10,198 nt of DNA, from contig CAJUFM010000088.1 in assembly GCA_910585745.1 (NCBI GenBank), positions 1 to 10,198 on the forward strand. Reading direction: 5' to 3'. This document shows positions 1 through 6,394 of this stretch, in pieces (the stretch's first letter is position 1; each line of letters begins with the position of its first letter). Source of the DNA: an uncultured Eubacterium sp. GTDB taxonomy: Bacteria; Bacillota; Clostridia; Lachnospirales; Lachnospiraceae. The notes beneath the pieces are model-generated. The model saw only the letters and a program-made list of their open reading frames with translations, made no database searches and was not told the DNA's origin. The translations under genes were made by a program, and so were the position numbers.

Positions 1-369
1 GTCGCTCCCCACATGGGGGGCGTGGATTGAAATTCTTCGTCAGATATGGTATTTTGGATTATATCTGGTCGCTCCCCGCATGGGGGGCGTGGATTGAAAT
101 CGATTGTTTGCATGGATGGGTTTAGTCAGCAGAGGTCGCTCCCCGCATGGGGGGCGTGGATTGAAATTCCCTTCGGTGTAATTTGCCAAAAAAGCAGACG
201 CTAGTCGCTCCCCGCATGGGGGCGTGGATTGAAATAAAATACCTATTGACATATTGCAATACATAGGTTGTCGCTCCCCGCATGGGGGGCGTGGATTGAA
301 ATTCCTGAAGGGATACTGCAGAAGGACAGAGGCAGAGTCGCTCCCCGCATGGGGAGCATGGATTAAGTA
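1..369 (+). CRISPR. CRISPR array, type I-C-like repeat, leader-distal end
   Basis: Six direct repeats start at 1, 68, 135, 204, 270 and 337. The consensus is 33 bp, starting GTCGCTCCCC and ending GTGGATTGAAAT, with an internal CCCC/GGGG partial palindrome around GCAT. Spacers are 34-67, 101-134, 168-203, 236-269 and 303-336 (34, 34, 36, 34 and 34 bp) and share no similarity with each other. Repeat 1 has A instead of G at its position 11. Repeat 4 is 32 bp because its G run is one base short. Repeat 6 is degenerate. Length, GTCGC start and ATTGAAAT end match type I-C arrays as I know them; the subtype is inferred because no cas gene is in the window. The degenerate repeat on the right and the usual ATTGAAA(T/C) 3' end both say the array reads left to right, with leader and cas genes to the left of base 1. 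The window begins on a repeat boundary, so the array probably continues upstream. Confidence 0.97.
337..369 (+). repeat. Degenerate terminal CRISPR repeat
   Basis: The last repeat agrees with the consensus through GTCGCTCCCCGCATGGGG, then departs at several places in its 3' half: G to A at 355 and at 358, and the GATTGAAAT end reads GATTAAGTA. Decay of the repeat furthest from the leader is the usual pattern, because new repeats are copied from the leader end. This fixes the array orientation independently of strand bias. Confidence 0.9.
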
Positions 370-395
370 TGTATAAGAAGATCTTAAAAGTTTGT

Positions 396-428
396 ATTTC
401 AAAAACGAGGGCTAACGTGGATTTAACA
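396..428 (+). repeat. Possible eroded CRISPR repeat remnant
   Basis: Bases 416-423 read CGTGGATT, identical to positions 21-28 of the repeat, followed by TAACA where the repeat has GAAAT. A few more positions upstream agree (GAGGG before it resembles the G run), but the 5' half is not recognisable. Its offset from the terminal repeat is 59 bp, against a unit of 66-69 bp, so a small deletion would be needed. An 8-base match in an AT-rich gap could be chance. Confidence 0.2.
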
Positions 429-524
429 TAATCCAATAAAAAGGGTAGTGAAAAATAATAGGTACAAATACTTGTAGTTATGTGTTAGAATAAAACTAAT
501 TTCAAGTAGTTACAATGATAAATG

Positions 525-563
525 ATTGGCAATTTATTGTGGTGTGATACGTTATAAGCCAAT
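525..563. promoter_or_regulatory. Inverted repeat upstream of the DUF1848 gene
   Basis: ATTGGC (525-530) pairs with GCCAAT (558-563), and inside it TTAT (534-537) pairs with ATAA (554-557) across a 3-base bulge, leaving a 16-base loop. It ends 7 bases before the ribosome binding site at 571. It has no T tract, so it is not a terminator. It could be an operator or a leader hairpin. The rest of 370-583 holds no gene I can support and no convincing -35/-10 pair. Confidence 0.3.
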
Positions 564-583
564 AATAGTAGAAGGTAATGCGG

Positions 584-1525
584 ATGATTATAAGTGCAAG
601 CAGACGAACAGATATACCGGCATATTATTCGGAATGGTTTTGTAACAGAATAAAAGAAGGATATGTTCTGGTCCGAAATCCAATGAATACTCATCAAATA
701 AGCAGGGTTAGATTGTCGCCGGAGGTCATTGATGGAATAGTGTTCTGGACGAAAAATCCAGTCCCCATGTTAAAGAGGCTGAAACAGCTTGAAAAATATA
801 ACTATTATTTTCAATTTACATTGACTGCATATGGACCAGATATTGAAAAAAACTTACCGCCTAAAAATCAAGTGATCATACCAGCGTTTCAGACATTATC
901 AAGAGAGATTGGAAAAGAAAGAGTGGTCTGGCGATATGATCCTATATTTATCAGTGATAAGTACACCATAGAATATCATTGCAGATATTTTGAAGTTTTG
1001 GCTTCCAAACTTGCGTCATATACGGAGAAATGTACCGTAAGTTTTATTGATTTATATAAAAAAACGGAACACCATATGAAGCCATTGAAAATACAGACAG
1101 TTTCATCAGAGCAGCAGCTAGAACTGTTGCAAAGATTTGTTGAAACGGCAAAAAAATATAGTATTTATATAGATACATGTGCAGAGATCTGTAATTTTTC
1201 CGATATTGGAGTCTTTCCTGCTCATTGTATTGAAAAAGAGCGTTTTGAGAAAATTGGAAAATGTAGATTGCATGTTGAAAAGGACAAAAATCAAAGGGGA
1301 GAGTGTGGTTGTATAGAAAGTATTGATATTGGAGCTTACGACACGTGCAAAAATGGCTGTTTATACTGTTATGCGAATAGCAGCAAGTTAAGTGTGAATA
1401 ATAATTATGAACAGCATGATTGTCATTCACCATTATTATTTGGAGAACCTGATGAAAAGGATTCCATTAAAGAACGAAGTGTTAGATCATTTGCTGACAG
1501 GCAGATGACTTTGTTTGATTATTGA
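584..1525 (+). CDS. DUF1848 family protein with C-terminal radical-SAM-like cysteine cluster
   Basis: 313 residues from ATG 584. I prefer this start to ATG 578 because GAAGG at 571-575 is 8 bases from 584 but only 2 from 578, and because the family typically begins MIISASRRTDIP. Family hallmarks are SASRRTDIPAYYSEWF (4-19), FWTKNP (54-59) and a tryptophan-arginine-tyrosine-aspartate stretch near 116-119. The C-terminal half is cysteine-rich: C199, C203, C215, C227, C241, C243, then C255-X3-C259-X2-C262. That last spacing is the one radical SAM enzymes use to hold a [4Fe-4S] cluster, although there it normally lies near the N-terminus. The family has no established reaction that I know of; an iron-sulfur enzyme of cytosolic location is inference. 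It stops with TGA followed directly by in-frame TAA. DUF1905 follows after 51 bp on the same strand, so co-transcription is likely. The gene is visibly AT-rich relative to those after 1972. Confidence 0.92.
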   Translation: MIISASRRTDIPAYYSEWFCNRIKEGYVLVRNPMNTHQISRVRLSPEVIDGIVFWTKNPVPMLKRLKQLEKYNYYFQFTLTAYGPDIEKNLPPKNQVIIPAFQTLSREIGKERVVWRYDPIFISDKYTIEYHCRYFEVLASKLASYTEKCTVSFIDLYKKTEHHMKPLKIQTVSSEQQLELLQRFVETAKKYSIYIDTCAEICNFSDIGVFPAHCIEKERFEKIGKCRLHVEKDKNQRGECGCIESIDIGAYDTCKNGCLYCYANSSKLSVNNNYEQHDCHSPLLFGEPDEKDSIKERSVRSFADRQMTLFDY

Positions 1526-1576
1526 TAAATCTGGTTTAAATTGACATTTTTTGATTGGGTAAAAGGAGAGTTTTCA

Positions 1577-1843
1577 ATGGCAAAGACTTTGCATGAATTT
1601 ACAGCAGTTATTTTACAAAAAGGAGATATGGATGCAGCGTATGTAGAGGTACCGATAGATATAAAAGAGGTGTATGGAAAGGGACGGTTATTGGTCCATG
1701 CTACTTTCGATGGTGAACCTTATGATGGACAGGTAGTAAAAATGGGAACACCAGGTTATATTATCGGCGTCAGGAAAGATATACGTAAAAAGATCGGTAA
1801 GTCTTTTGGAGATAAAATAATGGTGACGTTAGAAGAGCGTTAA
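1577..1843 (+). CDS. DUF1905 family small protein
   Basis: 88 residues from ATG 1577, chosen because AAGGAG (1563-1568) lies 8 bases upstream; the in-frame ATG at 1541 has no such site and adds an unconserved extension. The pattern EFTAVILQKGDMDAAYVEVP, then EVYGKGRLLVHATFDGEPYDG, then IGVRKDIRKKIGKSFGD with a final MVTLEE is typical of DUF1905, a small beta-rich domain of about 80-100 residues found alone or fused to YdeI-like domains. No signal peptide, membrane segment or catalytic motif is visible, so it should be cytosolic. Its function is not established. It probably shares a transcript with the DUF1848 gene 51 bp upstream; no clear promoter or terminator separates them. Confidence 0.9.
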   Translation: MAKTLHEFTAVILQKGDMDAAYVEVPIDIKEVYGKGRLLVHATFDGEPYDGQVVKMGTPGYIIGVRKDIRKKIGKSFGDKIMVTLEER

Positions 1844-1971
1844 GAATCAGCTTAAGAAGGTATAAAATAATAATGAGATTTTCTTAATAGAAGCTCCTTC
1901 CCTACCTACAGAACGTTTTATTATAGAACATAAATAGAAGAATACTACTACCAATAAACACGAGGTGCCCT

Positions 1972-3093
1972 ATGCAATTACCAAATTCCGACAATCTGGA
2001 AATAGAAGTTCAATACCTAAACCGTCTGTTTGGAAAAACCAGCGAATGTTACAAATACTTTTGGTTTCAGGCGATCCTGACAAAGGTATTAGAGGGAAAA
2101 GATGTTATTACATATGAAGAATTAATTGATGAAATGATCGCTGATGCCTGGTATATGGTGACGGAGTATCACTTGAATCTGGGACCCAAGGATACGTTGG
2201 AGAGACTGATTCATCATATCAGTGGTATTAGCAGCATAAAGCCTTCGGAAAAGAAAGGGGAGCTACTTGACTATTTAAAACATTGTGGGGATAAAGAGGT
2301 TGCACAGAAAAAACGTATCCTTACTTTAAATGTTCCCTATCGTCTGCAGGCGCCATTTATGGAGATGATGAAGGGCGACGCTTGGAATGTGTCAGAAGGG
2401 AATCTGATCGCCAGGATCAATCGGGAAAAACGCCTCATGTATTATTTCTCAGAAGCGAATGGTATGCAGACAGAGATCTGTATTCAGCCAGAATGGTTTA
2501 AGTATATCCGTAAAAACCAGGAAATATTAAAGGGATGGCTAAAATATAACATGATTATATATCTGCAGAAACGGAATCCAAGCGTGCCGGGCATTTCAGA
2601 TAAGCTTAAGGCTCCAGAGGTGCGCAAGCTGGATAAAGTACAGAGATATTGGAAGCTGTTATTAGAGCTCGGGCCGGTTCGTGAGATCTATGGGGACGAG
2701 GTGATAACAGAGAAAGACATTTCCATCGACCATTTTGTACCCTGGAGCTATGTTGCACATGATGAATTTTGGAATCTACATCCGACAAAAAGAGAGATCA
2801 ATAGCAGTAAAAGTAATAATCTTCCGGATTGGGATATTTATTTTTCAAAATTGTGCCGTCTGGAATATTATTCCTATGGAATGATGAATACCTGTGAATC
2901 TGTTATGGAGGCTTTTGAAATATGTGCCAGCGAGCATTTAAATAGCAGTGAGATACGGGGGCGTATTTACAAAAAAGGCCTGTCCCTTCTGGAATTTTCA
3001 AATGCACTGAAAGAAGTGGTTCAGCCCGTTTATCAGTCGGCGAAAAACTGCGGGTTTCAAAACTGGATTTATACAGGGGATAATGGATTATAA
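1972..3093 (+). CDS. HNH endonuclease domain protein
   Basis: 373 residues from ATG 1972, preceded by GAGGTG at 1962-1967 with a short 4-base gap. The nuclease motif is in the C-terminal third: SIDHFVPWSY with D253-H254, then WNL at 267-269 with N268, then N277-SS-K280 and N282-N283. This is the usual order in HNH (beta-beta-alpha metal) nucleases, which cut DNA with a divalent metal; the DHF(I/V)PWS form is a recognised subgroup. No zinc-binding CXXC pairs flank the motif. The first 240 residues are helical-looking, begin around YLNRLFGKTSECYKYFWFQA, and match no domain I can name; they may set target or partner specificity. No signal peptide is present. It sits 128 bp after the DUF1905 gene, so it may have its own promoter, although I find no good one. 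Alternatives are a restriction or Abi-type effector, or a housekeeping HNH protein. The nuclease fold is fairly sure; the role is not. Confidence 0.85.
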   Translation: MQLPNSDNLEIEVQYLNRLFGKTSECYKYFWFQAILTKVLEGKDVITYEELIDEMIADAWYMVTEYHLNLGPKDTLERLIHHISGISSIKPSEKKGELLDYLKHCGDKEVAQKKRILTLNVPYRLQAPFMEMMKGDAWNVSEGNLIARINREKRLMYYFSEANGMQTEICIQPEWFKYIRKNQEILKGWLKYNMIIYLQKRNPSVPGISDKLKAPEVRKLDKVQRYWKLLLELGPVREIYGDEVITEKDISIDHFVPWSYVAHDEFWNLHPTKREINSSKSNNLPDWDIYFSKLCRLEYYSYGMMNTCESVMEAFEICASEHLNSSEIRGRIYKKGLSLLEFSNALKEVVQPVYQSAKNCGFQNWIYTGDNGL

Positions 3094-3195
3094 ATCTGGA
3101 TGATCATTTTGTTGATCCATACTGTCCCAACGGAATCGGGCGAAATTTTAAATTCTGTTTCCTGCCACTATTGTAAAGAAAAAAGGAGTGATCTT

Positions 3196-4113
3196 ATGCC
3201 AGCAGCTCTATCCCTTCCAGGCTTCCCCTCCCTGAACACTGCCCTTACTTCAAGCTTTGGAAATAACATACGAATTACACGTACCAGCCACGTCACTGGG
3301 GGAGACATTAATAAAGCCTGCCGGCTGGAATTGACGGATGGAACATACGTTTTCATGAAGGCAAACAGCAAAGACAATTTGTCATTTTTTACTGCCGAAG
3401 CAGCTGGATTAGAGGCGATTGCCAGAACTGGAGGGATTAAAACGCCGGAGTTGCTCTGTTACGGGACGGACGAAGACCGGGGTGGATTTTCCTTTCTGCT
3501 TATGGAATGGAGCCAGGGAGAGAGGCGGATTACGCATTACTGGGAGACATTTGCACATCAACTGGCAGCCATGCACCGGGCGCCGGCGGAGAAGTTTGTC
3601 ATTGGGGGCAGGTATGGTTTTGTTCAGAATAATTATATTGGTGCCAGACCCCAGACAAATACGGCGCATGACAGCTGGGTGACGTTTTTTCGTGATTGTC
3701 GTCTGGAGCCCCAGATCCGGTCTGCGGCGCATTATTTTGGAACAGGGGATTTGAGGAGGACTGGCTGGCTTCTGGATCATCTGGGTGATTTTCTGGTGGA
3801 ACCGGAAAGTCCGTCGCTGCTGCATGGTGATCTTTGGTCAGGAAACGTCATTGTGGGAAATGACGGAAAGGCGTGGCTGATCGATCCGGCAGTTTATGTG
3901 GGACATGCGGAAGCGGATATTGCAATGACAGAGCTTTTTGGTGGATTTCCCCAGGAATTTTATTCGGCATACCGGGAGACCGGCCTTCTACAGCCAGACT
4001 ATGAGGGGCGGCGTGACCTGTATAATCTGTATCAGTTGCTAAACCATCTGAATCTGTTTGGACGGAGTTATCTGTCATCGGTACGAAGGATTCTGGACAA
4101 ATATATCAGGTAA
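3196..4113 (+). CDS. Fructosamine/ketosamine kinase family protein
   Basis: 305 residues from ATG 3196, with AAGGAG (3183-3188) 7 bases upstream; family members are usually about 290-310 residues. These enzymes phosphorylate ketoamine adducts left on lysines by sugars (ribulosamine or fructosamine, at O-3), which destabilises the adduct and repairs glycated protein in the cytosol. Visible family features are the kinase N-lobe lysine in VFMKAN (K55), AEAAGLEAI with E68, the FLLMEW hinge (100-105), the catalytic loop LLHGDLWSGNV (H210, D212, N217) and the metal-binding D230 in LIDPAVYVGHAEAD. All key residues are present, so it should be active. Exact substrate cannot be read from sequence; choline/aminoglycoside kinases share the fold but lack the HGDLWSGN form. 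It is 102 bp from the HNH gene with no obvious terminator between, and appears unrelated to it in function. Confidence 0.95.
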   Translation: MPAALSLPGFPSLNTALTSSFGNNIRITRTSHVTGGDINKACRLELTDGTYVFMKANSKDNLSFFTAEAAGLEAIARTGGIKTPELLCYGTDEDRGGFSFLLMEWSQGERRITHYWETFAHQLAAMHRAPAEKFVIGGRYGFVQNNYIGARPQTNTAHDSWVTFFRDCRLEPQIRSAAHYFGTGDLRRTGWLLDHLGDFLVEPESPSLLHGDLWSGNVIVGNDGKAWLIDPAVYVGHAEADIAMTELFGGFPQEFYSAYRETGLLQPDYEGRRDLYNLYQLLNHLNLFGRSYLSSVRRILDKYIR

Positions 4114-4225
4114 TCCATCATTGGAGAAAAAGTATAGGAGTCTTTTAGAATAAGGTTCCATATCAACAATACGTATTTTTCGCATACAATATAGAACTCC
4201 ATAAATTATATAGGTATGCAAAACG

Positions 4226-4921
4226 ATGAAAAAATATGTAACATTATCGCTGGAAACACATCTTTTTTTGGGAAGGATAATGAAGGAACACGCGTTATTC
4301 CTTCAGGTATCTTTTCCAGAAAAGGAGAAGGATTTTCGACAGAGGGCAGATCACTTTAGGGAAGAGTTTGAAGATGGACTTCGGAGGGCTGTTCAGCTTG
4401 CCGATGGTGTGGTAAGTGAAGCACTTCTGGCTTCGGGAGAAGTGGTAACGGAATACACAGTTAAGGCAGAGTGCCAGACAAGTAAATTAACAGGTATTTC
4501 CATTGATACGCAGATTACAGAGGCGGAGGAGCGGCTTCGCAGCGATTGTTCAAATAATCTGAACCGGGAAATGATTCAGGCTGTCAGGAGGCTGAATCAT
4601 CAGATGGCGAGAGCACTGAATGGATTGATTGCTTTTAAGGAAGAAATTCTTCGGCAGGTAACAGGATGCCGGCTTTTTACGACTAATTATCCACTGCTGA
4701 TCGAACACATCCTGCGGGAAGCAAAACTGTATCGTCAGGTTATCAATGAGCTTGAGCATAAAGGAAGGATATCACCGGCAGGGATCAGAGAAATGGAAGT
4801 GTTCTGGAATCAGATTATGATGGAACATGCACAGTTTATCCGAGGGCTCCTTGATCCTACAGAATGTGATTTGATAAGTTGGACTAAACTTCCACTTGAC
4901 TTTCAAATCCTACAAGTGTAA
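4226..4921 (+). CDS. DUF2935 family helical protein
   Basis: 231 residues. The family is an all-helical, ferritin-like fold with two similar halves, and both signature segments are visible: FLGRIMKEHALFLQ (14-27, E21-H22) and FWNQIMMEHAQFIRGLLDPTE (193-213, E200-H201). A third E-H pair occurs in LLIEHILREAKLY (157-169, E160-H161, E165). Such residues suggest metal binding, but this is inference; the family's role is not established, and members are widespread in spore-forming Bacillota. In members I recall, the final helix continues past LLDPTE with a long amphipathic stretch. Here it is replaced by an 18-residue tail ending LDFQILQV, so the protein may be slightly truncated or diverged. The ATG at 4226 has no strong ribosome binding site (only AGG about 12 bases upstream). 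A strong terminator follows the stop by 9 bases. Confidence 0.85.
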   Translation: MKKYVTLSLETHLFLGRIMKEHALFLQVSFPEKEKDFRQRADHFREEFEDGLRRAVQLADGVVSEALLASGEVVTEYTVKAECQTSKLTGISIDTQITEAEERLRSDCSNNLNREMIQAVRRLNHQMARALNGLIAFKEEILRQVTGCRLFTTNYPLLIEHILREAKLYRQVINELEHKGRISPAGIREMEVFWNQIMMEHAQFIRGLLDPTECDLISWTKLPLDFQILQV

Positions 4922-4930
4922 TATTTGATA

Positions 4931-4959
4931 AAAAAGTTCCTGGAAACAGGAATTTTTTT
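4931..4959 (+). terminator. Rho-independent terminator after the DUF2935 gene
   Basis: TTCCTG (4937-4942) and CAGGAA (4947-4952) form a stem closed by a GAAA tetraloop (4943-4946). A G-T pair (4936/4953) extends it, and AAAAA (4931-4935) can pair with the T tract. Seven Ts follow at 4953-4959. It starts 9 bases after the TAA at 4919-4921, so it isolates the following lipoprotein gene transcriptionally. Confidence 0.92.
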
Positions 4960-4973
4960 AAAACCAAAAATCT

Positions 4974-4979
4974 TATAAT
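4974..4979 (+). promoter_or_regulatory. Candidate -10 box for the lipoprotein gene
   Basis: A perfect TATAAT lies 45 bases before the lipoprotein start and just after the terminator, where a new promoter is needed. The -35 region falls in the terminator's T tract and shows no good TTGACA, so this is a partial match. Between it and the ribosome binding site, TAGCTC (4985-4990) and GAGCTA (5005-5010) form a small inverted repeat. Confidence 0.4.
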
Positions 4980-5023
4980 TGTAATAGCTCGAATTGGCGT
5001 CATAGAGCTAAGTGGAGGGAAAA

Positions 5024-6262
5024 ATGAACATGATCAAACAGGCGAGTATATTTGGGAGTCTTGTAGTTCTGTCAGTGGTAATTATGATTGGATGTGGGAA
5101 ACGTGTAGAGTCGCCCCAAAAAGCTTCTGTAAAGGAGGCGGAAAATAAGGTATTATCAGAGCAACAGGAAAAAGGCTATGATCTCCCGATAGAAGAAAGC
5201 GAGAAGCAGGAAGCCCAGTCAGAATGTATCGAAGTTATGGAACTTATTTCTGATATTTATGCCAAAGCAGATAAGGGAAAAGCATCCAATGTTGTGATTG
5301 GCGAAAAAACTCTTTTGGAGATGCGGGCAAAGGTGAAACAGACAGGACAACCTGTCATAACCTCAGTTATATACTCTGGCATGGGCAATTATGGGAAGAT
5401 GGAGAGCTTTTTGTCTGACTGTCAGGAGGGAAAGAGCGGAACTATAACCATTTATAAAATTCATTCTGATGGCGGCCTCGGAAGGGAAAAATATATATTT
5501 AATGGAAAGGATCTGTTTGTGTTGAGTGCCAGTGCAGGTTGGGATGGGAAAGGCGGATCGGTTTTATTTTATCTTTCATATACCAGGATCAAAGAGTGGA
5601 GTTATACAAAAAAGGGTTGGTTCTGCTACCAATTATGTGTGCCGGAAGCACCGGAGGTAACCGAGATGGTGGATGGCAGCCGAATGATCCGGGTAAGGCC
5701 GATGAAAAAGCGGCACCGGGAACTGTCAAAAAAATGTGTGCTGGGATTGGGGTATCAGGGGAATAATCTGCTGTGTTCAAACTGGGACGCTGACCATATG
5801 AAAAAATTAGATTTTAATGGCATGTATGATTGTCTGTATGAGATGAAATATGGGAAGAAGTTTGAGGTGAAGGTCTATGGAGATGGCATTCCTAGGAGCG
5901 AGTTCGAGAGCTTGATCATGGAATATCTTCCAGTTACTCCAGAGGAGTTACGAAGATACGCTGTGTATGATGAAAAAAAAGGGGAGTATGCCTGGGAGCG
6001 GTTAGGGTGCTCTAATTATGATCTTACATATTTTGGGATAAGTATTCCAGAGGTGACAAAGATACGGGAAAATAAGGATGGTACCACCACCCTGACAGTG
6101 GAAGCCGTTTGCGAGATGGTGGTTGGTGAAGAGGCGGTGGTAACACATGAACTTACCGTCCGCTTTTATGAAGATGGAGACTTTCAATATTTGAGCAATA
6201 AAATCCTGGGAAACGGCAAGAAAGATATACCAGACTACCATTACCGGGTGGAAAAAAGATAA
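5024..6262 (+). CDS. Predicted lipoprotein of unknown function
   Basis: 412 residues from ATG 5024; ATG 5030 is also possible, and GTG 5012 is rejected because it lies within the GTGGAGGG ribosome binding region. The N-terminus is a lipoprotein signal: one lysine, a hydrophobic run IFGSLVVLSVVIMIG (9-23), and a lipobox ending at C24, so the mature protein should be anchored on the outer face of the membrane. A charged low-complexity linker (about 30-68) follows. The rest is a soluble beta-rich domain with no motif that I recognise; a Lachnospiraceae-restricted DUF lipoprotein family is likely. It contains several cysteines but no paired CXXC. It has its own terminator-bounded unit, and a separate promoter follows it. 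A link to the histidine kinase downstream, for example as an envelope partner, is only positional (109 bp). Confidence 0.85.
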   Translation: MNMIKQASIFGSLVVLSVVIMIGCGKRVESPQKASVKEAENKVLSEQQEKGYDLPIEESEKQEAQSECIEVMELISDIYAKADKGKASNVVIGEKTLLEMRAKVKQTGQPVITSVIYSGMGNYGKMESFLSDCQEGKSGTITIYKIHSDGGLGREKYIFNGKDLFVLSASAGWDGKGGSVLFYLSYTRIKEWSYTKKGWFCYQLCVPEAPEVTEMVDGSRMIRVRPMKKRHRELSKKCVLGLGYQGNNLLCSNWDADHMKKLDFNGMYDCLYEMKYGKKFEVKVYGDGIPRSEFESLIMEYLPVTPEELRRYAVYDEKKGEYAWERLGCSNYDLTYFGISIPEVTKIRENKDGTTTLTVEAVCEMVVGEEAVVTHELTVRFYEDGDFQYLSNKILGNGKKDIPDYHYRVEKR

Positions 6263-6281
6263 GTCCAGTAATAATTTTATA

Positions 6282-6310
6282 TTGCCAGCCAACATACCAT
6301 TTGATATAAT
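6282..6310 (+). promoter_or_regulatory. Sigma-A-type promoter for the hybrid histidine kinase
   Basis: TTGCCA (6282-6287) and TATAAT (6305-6310) are separated by exactly 17 bases. Five of six -35 positions and all six -10 positions... the -35 differs from TTGACA at two positions (TTG-C-C-A), while the -10 is perfect. Transcription should begin near 6317, giving a leader of about 55 bases before the kinase start. Confidence 0.75.
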
Positions 6311-6349
6311 AACAATGTATGTTTAACTTTTGTCGGAGGAAAGGATTTC

Positions 6350-6394
6350 ATGATAGGAGGTTCAGAAATTCATGGTGAAGGAACTACAAAATAA
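6350..6394 (+). CDS. Possible 14-codon upstream ORF overlapping the kinase start
   Basis: ATG 6350 has its own strong GGAGGA (6335-6340) 9 bases upstream and reads MIGGSEIHGEGTTK then TAA at 6392-6394. It contains the kinase's ribosome binding site (AGGAGG, 6355-6360) and runs over the kinase ATG at 6372 in another frame. If translated, ribosomes terminating 20 bases past the kinase start could couple or compete with kinase initiation. There is no conservation evidence here, and short ORFs of this kind arise by chance, although two consecutive good ribosome binding sites are less usual. Confidence 0.3.
   Translation: MIGGSEIHGEGTTK

Noticed and set aside
34..336. Self-targeting spacers against genes in this window.
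   Set aside because: Reading the five spacers against the window by eye shows no match outside the array; the rest of the genome cannot be checked here.
40..436. Two minus-strand reading frames through the CRISPR array.
   Set aside because: Their translations are just the repeat read over and over (CGER / PMRGAT periods); they are artefacts of the array.
1044..1433. Minus-strand frame within the DUF1848 gene.
   Set aside because: Low-complexity shadow of an AT-rich gene; the plus frame is clearly conserved family sequence.
1852..1887. Inverted repeat TTAAGAA/TTCTTAA after the DUF1905 gene as a terminator.
   Set aside because: Only seven A/T-rich pairs, a 22-base loop and no T tract; too weak to call.
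3100..3195. Longer fructosamine kinase start at 3100.
   Set aside because: The 32 extra residues are not family-like, and the strong AAGGAG site points to ATG 3196.
4130..4139. Second copy of the FRT-like element (AAGTATAGGA) after the fructosamine kinase gene.
   Set aside because: Only 10 bases match and no palindrome follows; matches of this length are common by chance in 10 kb.
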